Shown one piece after another: positions 38,329 to 52,259 of a DNA stretch of 64,000 nucleotides. Every line of letters starts with the position of its first letter. The first letter of the stretch is position 1. This DNA comes from Panonychus citri (Eukaryota > Arthropoda > Arachnida > Trombidiformes > Tetranychidae). The position numbers were made by a program, and so were the translations under genes. Under the pieces are notes generated by a model. It was given only the letters and a program-made list of their open reading frames with translations. It did no database searches and was not told the DNA's origin. Location: positions 558,001 to 622,000 of the forward strand of contig NW_026515549.1 in assembly GCF_014898815.1 (NCBI RefSeq). The letters are read 5' to 3'.

Positions 38329-41300
38329 TCAGCTTACAACATATTTGGACTTTTTAATCTTATCAAGTTTCTTATATAAAAGGTTATTTAAACCTTCAAG
38401 CTCGCCAATTTTGGCTTCTACTTCTCGAAGCTTTTTTATTTTATCCATTAAATCAACCATTGGGTGAGTGAGAGAGACAAACACATGAAAGATGAGAAAA
38501 GATAGGAAAGAGAAAAAAAGAAAAGAAAAAAACATTGATTAGTTATTGGTAAAGTTAATTAGAAATCAACAGTCTCATGTAAGTAAAACCTAATCACTTG
38601 ATAATCTTGGTTTCTATCAAGTTAAGAATACCTTGTTTACATTACCTTTAAACAATTTAATCTTTGATTAACTGAGAAATAGAAAATCCTAATTAATTTG
38701 GTCAAGTGAAAACCGTTAAAAAGGTTCACATTTTTAACTATTTTTTTTTCTACAGAAAAACAATCAGCCTTCAACTGACAATCAAATTAAAACGAACCAA
38801 GTTAATCATTGTCACGTAAAAGGTATCAAATTAGAATTAACACTTTTCTTTTTGGTTTGATTGATTAAGTTAAATTAGAAATCAAGGTTGAATTAAATTA
38901 AATAGAAATCAATTGTGTTTAAAGATGAATGAGATTGAAAAGTTAAATTAAAAATCGTACAATAAAATTGATGGAATAAGTGTCGCCATCTTTGGAATAA
39001 AAGGACTACTAATATTTGAGAATTTTTTTCTTTCAAATTCAAAAATTGTTCTTGAAGAAAAATGTAAACAAAGATGAAAATTTGTTCTAAATTCTTACTA
39101 AGTAATTAGTTCTTGATGATTGATTTATTGATTTGAGAATATTTAAGATACCAGTTGGAGTTATTTCTCACCTGTCGTAATGATTGACGTTTCTTCTTGT
39201 TCAATGTAACTTCCGATTTCTCAGAATTTTGGTGATTCCTTTTCAATTGGTCAAGTTCCTTTTCAAGGTAAGTTAATTTTTCTTTTAATCTTTTGATTTC
39301 TTCTCCAGTGATACTTAATTTATCTCGATATTCTTTCAATAGTCGAATGTTTTCCTCTGGAAGGGTAAAAAAGAAATTATTCACATATTATATCAAAAAT
39401 GGAGAATGGAACAAAAAAACCAAAGAAATTCAATGTTGGTCAAGTAAAGTACAACTAAAGGATCAAATGAATAATCTGAAGAAATTACAACGTTCAGGAT
39501 TCTCTTGTCGATCAAATTTCCTCTATGGTTACATTTTACCCTGTTAATTCATTTTGATGTGTTTCCCCTGAGCCTACTGATTAGATGCTGTAAATAAGCG
39601 TGATACTCAACTGTTCAAATGAGACATATGATAAGGAGCATCAACGTACTTGAATTGTTTCATCAGCCTACACTATTTTCCAGTTATTAACCATAATAAT
39701 AATAACCTAAGCTTGTCAACATTAGAAGCAAATAGTTAACATACTTTAATATCAGTTCTTTAAATAGATTGTAAATCTGTGCCATCAACATTTTCTATCA
39801 AAACAAATCATTCCTTAATCATGGCTCATCTTTGATTATATAAGCTCCATATCAGTGTAACTCTCACCTCTTATCCTCTTGATCACCACGAAAGCTGAAA
39901 ATTTTCAAAAAGACTTGCATCATTGACTATTGTTGTTTAATCAACATTCACAACTCAAATTTGACATTCTTTTTGTCTCAATAGTTTCAACATCACCCTG
40001 AAAATTTCATTTTATCTATGGAATCAATGTCTTTCTGTTAACGTTCAGCTCTATTGGTGATGAGGAAAAGAAAACTTTCTAACAGCTCGATTTCTCCTTT
40101 TCTTAAGTGTTCATATCTTGATTGTTGCACTTTTCACGAAACATTTATCATCTTATTTCAATTTTTTACTCACGTTGGGTTTCTAATTCTTCAGCATCAG
40201 ATACTCGATATGATTCGGTAAAAATTTTCTCCTCCAAATTTGAATTATTTTTACGTTTCTCTTCAACCTCTTCCCTTAATCTTTCTGCTGTTCTTTTTAA
40301 ATCCATTCTTTCACTAATTATACTCTTTAATTGTTCCTCCAATGTAGATTGGTCATATTGGTTAAAAAAGTTGATCACAAATTGATCTATTGGATTGGAA
40401 GGATCGTTTATTAAAACCATCGATGGAATCGGTTTATTGTATCCAGAATCAACTTCATCCTCAGTATCATCACCATCCTCTTTATCATCATGAGGAGAAA
40501 TAGTTTTTATATCACAAATTGAACGGAATGGCCTTAATTGTAGGTAACTGAGGCCGTTTTTCTGCATAAACAATTAGAGATCAAAATACAATCAAAATCT
40601 CTTTTCTTTTCTTTCCAGATTCTTATCCTAAATCCAATCATCGGATAGTCTTACCTCGAATAAATCATCTCTTTGGTTAATACAATGATCCATGAAGACA
40701 CAGGAATCCTTAAGTTTAGCATGATCTCGTTTCAATAAATCATAAGTCTATTAAGAAGAAGAGGATTGGAAATGATTAATCAATTGGTGATCACTAGAAA
40801 GTCTAAAGCGATGGAAGATTTGATTGATTACCCTCGTTTTTTCTCTAAGTAATCGACGACCATGTAAATAATCATCTTCCAATGTGTTAAACTCTTCTCG
40901 TAAATTTTCCCCCTCGAAGGAATAAGTGTGACGTTCGTTGTCCAAGAGGGTGTTGGCCAGTAGAACTCGTCGATATCTCTCTTCAATATCATTCGAAGCT
41001 TCATCCATCTGATTCTAAAAAGATAAACAATGAAAAAGAAATGGAATCAATAGTTAATTTAAAAACAATCGAACAATGAAACAAAAGGTTCAATGAGCAG
41101 ACAATTCGTACTCTTTTACGTTTCCTGGTGAATCGATGACTCAGAGATTGACTCAAAATTCCAAGAAGATTAGAATCGAAGAGACAACAGAAAATAAGCA
41201 TTTTCGAAAAATTGAACATTTTCACTCTTCACTTTTCTTTCCAATCCTTTGGATGATCAACAATCAGTGTCAACACTTTAGCTAAACAATCTTGGTCTGT

Positions 41301-44300
41301 GATCAAAAATCTCAATCTCAATGATGATCAATTATGTAAGTCAATGTCATAATCATCATTTTCATCAATTGATTTACAAATTTAATCACTAATTCACTTT
41401 TCTCTGTATCCAATAATAGTCGACAAAGAAACTCCCATTGGCCAATCAAACGTGATCAATTTAAATTGTGACAAATGATTTAAACCAATAGGAAACACCA
41501 GTAATCAGAGAAAGTGAGATTTTGATAATTACCTGGAAATTTTCAGGGAATCCTTCGTCTTCTATGTTAATTAACTTGGAATAATCTTCATTTTCATCTT
41601 CATCATCATCATCACCATAATCCTGGTCCTCCTTTTGATATAAAATGATGATGATAAAAGTTAATGATGAAATAAAGATGATCAAAAATGATGGAAGAGG
41701 CGAAAAAAGGGAAATTGAAACGAAAAGAAATTAATTTAAGCTTACATATGGAACATTCTGTTTACATTCTGTATTTCGGGTTTGCTGACAATTAGCAAAT
41801 TTTTTGCTTCGCTCAATCAACAGCGAAACAAAGAGACACTAAAATTTAATTAGATTTACATTGTTTTCTTTCCTCTAGGTGACCTTAATTGTAATGGTGA
41901 AAATTATCAAAAATGATGAGGCTGGTGAACTAAATTAAAGGAGGAAGAGACAAAAGGAAACAGGATAAAGTCATGAAAGGGAAAATGATTGGTATTCTAA
42001 ACCTACACAATCAACATTTAACGACCACAATTAAATCAATAAACAATCGGGACAAAATGGATCAGATTGACTAATTTTGCTGATGAAAACTGCCGAAAGC
42101 TCAATATGGAGAAACACTAATTAAACTGGAAGCATCATAAAGATACTAGATGAAAACATCAACACGGAAATGAGAGGAAAATGAAAAGCCAATTAAAGAG
42201 ATACAAATATTATCTCCATGGTTCAATTAGATTACATGATTACTGTTAATTGTAATGGAAACATGAGGCCATGACATCGGGATTGAATTTTGATCGGATC
42301 AAGTGATTAAATTGTCTCTTACCGATTGATGATGGTGATGATGATCTAATGATGTGGAATCAATACGATTAATTGCTGTGGATCGATCAATTTCTGGAGA
42401 AACTTCTTTTTCCAATTCTTTAATCTCTTCTCCAACTTGTTGCATTTTATAACGAAATGAAGGTGATCTTCCCAAAGAGATGAGATTAACAGTTGATGAG
42501 GATGAAGATGATGATGCAAATGATGATGAATTTGATGCTGTTGGGGTGGCAGAAGACAATGATGAGGAAGGTGATGAAGTTGAGGTTGTTGATACAGATG
42601 ATCTGTTACGAGCTCGTTGTCGTAACGATTCACGTACCTGTGTTGAAGAAACCAAATTAACTTTAATTGTGATTCATGGGAACTCTCAATGTACACACTG
42701 GATTGTTTCAAACTGATTATAATCAAATTAATTCAGTTACTGGTTTGCCTGTCATTTGGTGTTGATTATAAACAAAGGAAAATACAGAAAACAGCTAATT
42801 CATTGTTCATTTGTAGTTAATTGTGATGATTATAATTATACAATGAATCGGCAAAAAACGCAATGATTTACTATTCATAATCAACTAATTAGTAAACTAA
42901 TCAACTAAATTAAGTTAGTTATTTTTTTTGAATTATATCGTTACGTTGATTAAACGTTATTTTATTTTTTAAACAAATTAACTAATTACTGGTTATCAAA
43001 ATTATCCACAACTGTAGCTAATAAGTTTTAATTGTGATTATTTTTCATTGTTTTTGCTAAATCAATAGCTGATCAAATCCTTTGATGATTAGTTTGAAAA
43101 AAGGAATTCACTTAATTTAGATTGTGTAATAGTTATTAATTGTTTTTGTTAATTGCAACAATTAAATTTGCAAATTCCTCTGGTTTAACTTTCCTGTTAA
43201 TTTCCACTTTCCAATAATGGAAGCAACTGAATTTATTAATAGCAATCAAAGAGTTTAATGTAATCAGTACAATGATCAACGTTTGTTTCAATTATCTTGA
43301 TTATCATCAACATCATTAAGATTAACAGTTAACAATTTAGTTACAATTGAGATGAAAAAATTTCATTCAAATTGTTTCATTTTGAATGTAATTTACTTAA
43401 TTTCTGGATTCAGGCCGATCAACAATTTAGATTTCATGATTAAGTGAACAAAAATTCAGGAATTAATCCAATTCTTTGGTAATTTCAAGCCTCGTTGTTA
43501 ATTCAAATAAATGACTGATTAAATTATGATTAAGTGTATTTTTAGACTAACGAAATCATTTGATTACTTAATTGTTGATTTGTTTACAGTCTTTCAAAAA
43601 GTTCACAATCAAATCAATATAAACAATAAACATGATCAATCAATGATTAATATTATAACCAGGATTAAATAATATTACTTAATCATAATGATCAGGCTAA
43701 ATTGTGACAAGTATCATTTTGTTTCCTCCTAATTGTTTGATTTAATTCCTCCATCAAAATCAAAAGGTTGATTGTCAAACCATTTCAATGTAGAGGGAAA
43801 TTGATTGCTAAGAAGTTGATTGTAATCATAACAATTTTGATTATTTAATTGTGGTTATCCTGGTAAAAGTATTAACTAATCAATTGTTAACTCAAAACAA
43901 TTTAGTCAGCAATTCATCAACTTGATCAGAGTCAATTAATTATCTTAATGAAGCAACAATTGTGCTTCTAATTAATGAGCTGAATTAATGAGAGTGTGTA
44001 AACTAAATCAGGTTACACAATTTAGAAAAGTAAAATAATCAAGTTAATCAGTTTTCTTAATTCAGACAATCGATGCGTCTCTAATTGTGATTCTACCAGG
44101 AAAACTAATTGTTGGCAAGTAAGAAGCAATTAATTAGAATCGGGCAATCGATACCCGAATTGAAAATAACAAAGGAAACAACAATTAACTGATCAAAATG
44201 ATTTACTGATTCTGTTGATTGGATAAACATATTGAATGGATCAATGATCTGAGTTGAAGTTCAGTTTTTGTTTATTATCGTTAAAATAATAAACAGTTAA

Positions 44301-44832
44301 TGGTAATTATTATTAGATTTGGTTAATGTTTTCTGTTGTTATTGCAGCAATTAACTAACTAACTCGAAGAAAAAACAAAATTAAAGTTGATTGTTGTTTT
44401 TTAAATGATTAACAAGATGTAGAGGGGAAATTCAAGTGAGAAATCAATATAATCAACCTTGGACAATTAATTATTACCTCGTAATTGTTGGCAGAGTCGA
44501 GTTTAAATGATACAAAAGTTAATCATTAACTATTGACATTTAGATTATTAGATTGACGTTAATCAACCACAACAATTAACTATGATAACCTTTTGATAAT
44601 CCAAGTAGCACTTTCAGTGAGTTACTAAATATTGGAAGGGAGATTGACCTAATCTAATTACAATTTGATTGTGATTAACTGAAACTGATTTTCACAATTA
44701 ACCAAAAATTTAATTTTTCAACAATTAAGTTTAATTACTTACCAAGAATCTTGGTGATGCATCTCGACAATCTCGATGTCGATATTCACGAAAATTACGA
44801 ATATACAATAAAATTGGAACTAAATTATCCAT
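38329..44832 (-). CDS. LRRFIP: LRRFIP-family (flightless-I-interacting) coiled-coil protein, eight exons
   Basis: Exons on the minus strand, in coding order: 44832-44743, 42637-42323, 41631-41533, 41014-40832, 40747-40655, 40561-40174, 39356-39172, 38430-38329. All have GT-AG borders and phases fit, giving 484 residues. Residues about 43-81 are Ser-rich, and a His run lies near 130. Exon 3 (136-168) is acidic. Exon 4 has ERYRRVLLANTLLDNER, matching the LRRFIP signature EEKYKKAMVSNAQLDNEK. Residues 254-264 (QRDDLFEKNGL) match RDELIEKHGL. Residues 300-484 form an amphipathic, Glu/Lys-rich coiled coil ending LYKKLDKIKKSK, like the family's C-terminal LAKRLEKMKA. LRRFIPs are cytoplasmic adaptors that bind Flightless-I and act in Toll/Wnt signalling and actin control (family knowledge). 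The last acceptor is AAAAAAG with its pyrimidine tract some 35 bp upstream, which is unusual but is the first AG after it. The start in exon 1 is the least certain part; that end does not resemble the vertebrate N terminus. Confidence 0.8.
42638..44742 (-). other. First intron of the LRRFIP-family gene, 2.1 kb
   Basis: Donor GTAAGT at its 5' end and an acceptor ACACAG at 42638. It is far longer than the gene's other introns (84-817 bp). It is AT-rich and carries many copies of CAATTAAC/GTTAATTG (for example 43148, 44182, 44348, 44573, 44695). No extra exon recognised. Long first introns often hold regulatory elements. Confidence 0.7.
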
Positions 44833-45306
44833 TGATTGATTAGTTAATTCATCTGGTTAATTGTGTCTAACTGTTAATCTGATCCTTTAATCTCCTCTCT
44901 CTGTCTTTCTCTTTCTTAAATCTACTCAATTAGCTGATTGTCGATTAATCCATGGTAACTGATGAATGGAACACAATTAACTATGGAAACTTTTACACAA
45001 CAGAACAATAAAAATAGTAAACAAATTGGTTTAGATTATTGAGGAACCAGAGTTTTAATCATGATTATCAAAAATAAAACAATTAAGGTAGAGAAAGAAT
45101 AACAATTTAAAATAATAATTTAAGGTGATTGTGGTTGGTTAATTAAAGGTAATCATTTGAATGAGGAACCACAATCACATGGAATTGAGAGGAAAATGTT
45201 AGTTGGTAATCTTATTGTTGTTTATACAAATGTAAAAATTTTCAATGCAAATAACGGTTTAGTTTGTGGAGCAAAGATTCATTGGGATGATGATGATGAA
45301 GACGAA

Positions 45307-45339
<33 letters not shown>

Positions 45340-45793
45340 CCATTCATAAGAGAGAAAGAAAGAGAAAATTATCAACAAGAAAGAGAAGTTAACACTGCGT
45401 GTGACTCTTAGTTGTTTGAGTTTTTGCTCTTTCTCTCTCTGGATAAGACATTCCTTTGGATCTAATTTTGAATAGATGAGGATGATGAAGAAGATGAGGA
45501 TGAGAGAGATAAAGATGAAAAGGAAAGAGAATAGATGGAGATGATTTCGTCTTTCATCTTCTCTTTCTCTCTCTTTCCATTGCATGTTCTGCATACGGAT
45601 TCATATTACTTTCGAATTGCTATTTACATCATGTCAAGGCGTTTCGTCTAAAGATGCGACTCTTTCGACTCATCATCGTTTTCCTCATCCTTATCATCTT
45701 TTATCTTCTTCTCCTTCTGATGTTCTCTTTTCTCTTCATCATCTCGAATATTTTGACACAGAAAGAAAAGGAGAAAAAATCAAGTAGATGAAA
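44833..45793. other. Intergenic region upstream of the LRRFIP-family gene
   Basis: Presumed promoter side of the minus-strand LRRFIP-family gene. Contains CAATTAAC/GTTAATTG copies at 44856 and 44974, a GAT tract at 45286-45341 and GA/CT-rich DNA to about 45570. The stretch 45580-45790 is less AT-rich and could be the 3' untranslated region of the small membrane-protein gene to its right. Confidence 0.4.
45286..45341. repeat. GAT trinucleotide tract
   Basis: A long, slightly interrupted GAT repeat (a few GAA/GAC variants) that generates an Asp-rich frame on the plus strand and an Ile-rich frame on the minus strand. Neither frame has other coding evidence. Confidence 0.9.
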
Positions 45794-46027
45794 TTAAAGA
45801 AGCGACATTAAAGTGATAACCATTAGGCCGAGACCGACGGAGGCGAGATAGAAAGTGACCCAAGTGGACAGGAAGAAGAGAACCAGAATCACCATGAGAA
45901 GATTAACTCGAACTACATGTTTAATCCCTGGACATTTGGATCGATTGATTCCAAACAATTTATCGATCAATTTTACACAATTGATTCTTGTATTTTCCTC
46001 CACGAACAAAGTTGACACTGGAACCAT
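45794..46027 (-). CDS. Probable small membrane protein, 77 residues, unknown family
   Basis: An intact single-exon frame begins with ATG in a good context (ACAAAATGG) and ends TAA. Its base composition (about 40% GC by eye) is clearly higher than the flanking DNA, as expected for coding sequence here. The first 40 residues are hydrophilic with two Cys (EENTRINCVKLIDKLFG, then NRSKCPGIKHVVRV). They are followed by two closely spaced hydrophobic segments (about residues 44-56 and 58-77) running to the C terminus. I do not recognise the family. It may be a complete small protein or the first exon of a longer one; no clear donor was seen at the end. The neighbours give no functional hint. Confidence 0.45.
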   Translation of the reverse strand: MVPVSTLFVEENTRINCVKLIDKLFGINRSKCPGIKHVVRVNLLMVILVLFFLSTWVTFYLASVGLGLMVITLMSLL

Positions 46028-46860
46028 TTTGTAAGAGTTTCAATGTTTCAATACGAAGATTGAGAAAACGTTGATTGTTGATTGTTGATTGTGAGATATG
46101 AAGAGTAGACAATTTGAAACTGGTTACTTGTTGTTCAGTAAATTGTTGACTGTTGATTGTTAATTTAACAGTATCAGTTGTTCACAGTTGATGGATTTGA
46201 CAATAAATGTAAATGGTGATGAATTGTTGTTGGCTAAATGTATCAACCAAATTGTCAAATGAAAACAGTTGAAGATGAAAATTAAGGTTATGATTAAGAT
46301 GAAGACTTTACTCCAATCGAATCAACAATTTAACTGATTGTTACAATTACTTTACACTTGAATTTATTTAGATCTAAGGTCACATTGAGACAGAGAGATT
46401 ATGATCAATACTAATAATGTAAATTTCTATCAAACAGGTAAACTTGAAGAAAAGAAAACAATTGATGATAAATGTTCAATTTTATTGATATTCTTTTCTA
46501 CTTTTAACTAATATTTTTCATCTTCTCTCTTTTTCTTGTATTGTTGATCTTCTCGTTGGTTGGTTACTATTCAAGTCTCCGCCTTAATTGTGATTCTAAA
46601 GGTAAAGTAGAAGTTGATTACAATCAACTGATTCTCTTCCAATCCTTTTCGTGTAATCATTTCGTTGGTGTCTCCAGATGACTCATTTCTCTCTCAAACC
46701 AGTTTACCTTTTTAGATTACTCACTTTTAGGCCTTTATCTTATCTCCATCTTCATCTTCATCTTCATTTTCATCTTCATCACCTTCATCTCCAACAATGA
46801 GCCCAATCGATTGAGGACAAAGTTAAATGGCTTCAAGGTCAAGGTTTTGGGGTCACCACT

Positions 46861-46880
46861 CTCTCGCCGCCATGTTAACC
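46861..46880 (-). promoter_or_regulatory. ATGGCGGC element next to GAGAG
   Basis: On the minus strand the sequence reads AACATGGCGGCGAGAGAG. AAnATGGCGGC is the known YY1/Pho-type initiator-proximal element, and GAGAG is the GAGA-factor core (established motifs). Its orientation toward the minus-strand small membrane-protein gene about 830 bp away makes a promoter or Polycomb/Trithorax-type element possible. The reading frame from this ATG closes after six codons. Confidence 0.3.
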
Positions 46881-48022
46881 CTTTTTTTATCTTTTCCATT
46901 TCGATTTTAATTGTTTTCCTAATCTGTTCCCGATTCCAGTTTTAATCTCATCTACCTGTTGATCTTTTAATCTTTACTTTTTGTTAACCGATTTCAAGAG
47001 CTTTAACCTCACCTTGTTTCCCAAATTGTTTGTGATACGATTCACTTTTGACTGATTAGATGAGAAAAGGTTAATCATTTGATTGAAAGTGTTGAGTTAA
47101 TTTAGTTTGGATGTTATGATGATGATGATGGTTAATTGAGTCTCTTGTAATTAAGACTCATCTTGATTGAGGAAAAAGTTTGATTTATAGCTCGACAAAT
47201 GAATTGGTTTGATTTAAAGGCGATCAATTGAAAGTTGGCAAAAAGAAAACAATTAGTAATTGATTAAGTAGCCTTGTGATAATATTCACTAGAAATTAAT
47301 TGTAGTTTTGATTGACAATTAAGTGAAACAGGTTAGTTAGATTTGGAATCGATTACATAAACAAGATGATGATTAACATGATTCGATAATCAAATTGATG
47401 AAAAGCAATTATCGTTTCTCTCAATTAAATCACTAATGATGTTTATCTAAATTAATTCCCTGATGATGAACACTGATTAGATTAATCACTAGAAGTTTAT
47501 GATTACTTCTCATTGATACAATTAAGTTATTCCAACGTAATTCTGGTTTATCATGGATTTTACACATTTTACAGAAAATTTGGTTTTCCTGTTTACATTT
47601 CGGTTAATCCGGTTAATTGTTGAATTTTTATCCTTTTGATTTGCCCCAACGAGATTTTCCTTACCAACGGAAATAATTATAACCTGATGTTGAACTTGAA
47701 ATAGTCAAACAAGGTCAGAGATTACTATTGATGGAATTGATTGTTTTGTAAATTCTGTTCAATCAGGTAATCTCCATTTCTCTTCCTCTCTCACCAATAA
47801 GGAAGGTTTTTATTGGCAAAAGATAATCAAATATTAATAATCTCTAATGTTGCTATTTCAGGAGATGATTGTTATTGCTGTTTTCCAATTTTCTTTCTTG
47901 TCATTGACTGAGTTCAATTGTATTTTTCACGGCCATTTTTTCAACAGGTAATGAACAATAATTAGTCAATCTAGTCAAGTGAGAGAGAAAGAGTTTAAAG
48001 ACTCAAAGGCCAATGAGCTTAC

Positions 48023-48234
48023 ATTGTGAACGAACAGAATTTGAACATGTTGACATTTATCCACTCACGATGTTGACGATTCAAAATGGAGGTTATTTTA
48101 ACGATAGAAATCTCATCTTTTGTTCCAATTCGAACATCCGGAAAGACGATAGACCGGAATACGACAGGTAAATGGAGAAAAAGGTGAAAACGAATGAATG
48201 AAAGAAGAAAATAATCGAGAACAAAAAAAAACAT
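48023..48234 (-). CDS. Possible first exon of an unknown gene divergent from eRF1
   Basis: From an ATG at 48234 the minus strand is open for about 70 codons to a GTAAGC donor at 48022. The first 20 or so residues are hydrophobic (MFFFVLDYFLLSFIRFHLFL), like a signal anchor. The rest is mixed and charged (RIGTKDEISIVKITSILN, then RQHREWINVN). The 3' half is less AT-rich than its surroundings. No family is recognised and no second exon was found, so this may be chance or part of the eRF1 upstream region. Confidence 0.22.
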
Positions 48235-48437
48235 GGAAAATAAAAGCGATGAAAACACGAGAATAATTTTCTTCAAATATTCGATTCAATTGGATTAATT
48301 AATTAGATTCGACGATTAATTGACTAATTGTAAAGATCGAAAAGAAAGAGAACTAAGAGAATATGGAAAATGAGAGAATTTAGAAAATCGATTTATTCGA
48401 TTGGATCGATGAACTGTTTCGATTTATTGACAATTAG

Positions 48438-50758
<2,321 letters not shown>

Positions 50759-50931
50759 ACAACTAACAATCAGCAAGGAGCAAAAATGGATTGAAACCCC
50801 TGAAAACAGAAAAAACCACTAAAATCAAAAGGACAAAACTAACAACCGATCGTCAAAGATTTTCCACTAAAAATCCACTAAAGTACCAACAAAAAACATA
50901 CACGAAGTGAAAGATTCAAAAGGAGAAATTT

Positions 50932-50937
50932 AATAAA
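50932..50937 (+). terminator. Candidate poly(A) signal for eRF1
   Basis: AATAAA lies 174 bp after the eRF1 stop codon. A second AATAAA occurs at 51101-51106. Either could define the 3' end; transcript data would decide. Confidence 0.5.
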
Positions 50938-52259
50938 CGGCTGTCAGAGAAACTTCTCTCTGTTACGATAATTTAATTTAAATTAACTTCTTTTCTTTGT
51001 GTCCATTTTATTTCAACCTAACGGTCATTTATCAATTAATCATGGCTCGTATTTCGTTTCGATTACATTATACGAGAGAGAAAAAAAAAGGTAATTTGAT
51101 AATAAAATTATTCTATTAACAAAATATCTTTACCACCTAAAAGTAATCATTCAAAGGAGAAACTTAATTGTTGCATTAATCAAATTTCCAATGATAGAAT
51201 GATAGTTATGACTATTTTCCATCAATTGGAATCATAATCAAGTTGCATCAAAAGAAAAAACCTTCCATCGATAGTAAAGATTAAACTTTTCTCAATTGAT
51301 TGTATCGATTTCAATCAATTCAATTGAGACATAACATGAGATAAAAACTCTAATTATCTTTACTATAAGATAGTAATTTCCATTAATTAATCGACTAATT
51401 TTTTCAATTGCGATTTATTGTCTAATCAAAAAGAGTAAACAAAGATTATCAATCAAAGGTGGAGAATGTTAATCATCAAATCACCCGAATAGACACTTTT
51501 TCTAATGATTAAAGTTCCTATCGAATGACAATCCAACTGTTGATTGTAAACTAATGGCAACAATTAACACGCTTCTCATTTGAATGACATGCTTTTCCTG
51601 GTTCTCTGAGCCTGACAACGTTTTTCCCTCCCATTCATTAGATAAACAGTTTCGGTAACCAAGAGGATCTTTTGTTTATTTTGTTTTCTCATTCACATGT
51701 TATTCAGTTTTATCATTTTCTATGGGAATTGATTAACTTCTGGTCTTCTCAATGAAGATAATTAGCAACTAAAAGGTAATTATGTTTACAATCGTGTTTT
51801 CTGTTTTCGAAATGTCCTTCCATTCATTAACCTTTTTTTCATTCTTTTCCTTTTATTTTATTAGCTTCAAATTAGGTGATTCTGTTTTCTATCAAAGTGA
51901 TGATGTTGATTGTTACGGATTCTTGACCAAGTGATTTTTTCACCTTTACTATTATTACCTTATGGTTCTGGTATGAGTTTTATACTCCTTCATCTTAAGG
52001 ATCTCACTTGATTGTAAGAGATTTAAAAGCAATCAACTCTGAAGAGCGTTGTGACTCTGCAATTTAATTTGATTTCCTTTATTAACCAATTTCCTTTTCT
52101 TCTTGTTTCTTCTGTTAATTGTGTAGCTGATTGAGAGAGAACCTGTTTGGTTGTGATCTCTTTTTGTCTTCAATTTGGTGATCGCCGTTGGTGTGACTTG
52201 GATTCTCATCCTCATCTTATTCTCATCTGTTTGGTGCGTTTTTTGTTTACACGCGAGTT
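50938..52259. other. Intergenic region between eRF1 and SepSecS
   Basis: AT-rich 3' flank of eRF1 followed by the upstream region of SepSecS. The 250 bp before the SepSecS start are somewhat less AT-rich and pyrimidine-rich, which fits a promoter/5' untranslated region. No other gene is visible. Confidence 0.5.

Noticed and set aside
42480..42716. Acidic open frame on the plus strand
   Set aside because: It is the antisense shadow of the Ser-rich exon 2 of the LRRFIP-family gene.
45157..45411. Asp-rich 84-codon frame
   Set aside because: Generated by the GAT tract; nothing outside the tract resembles a protein family.
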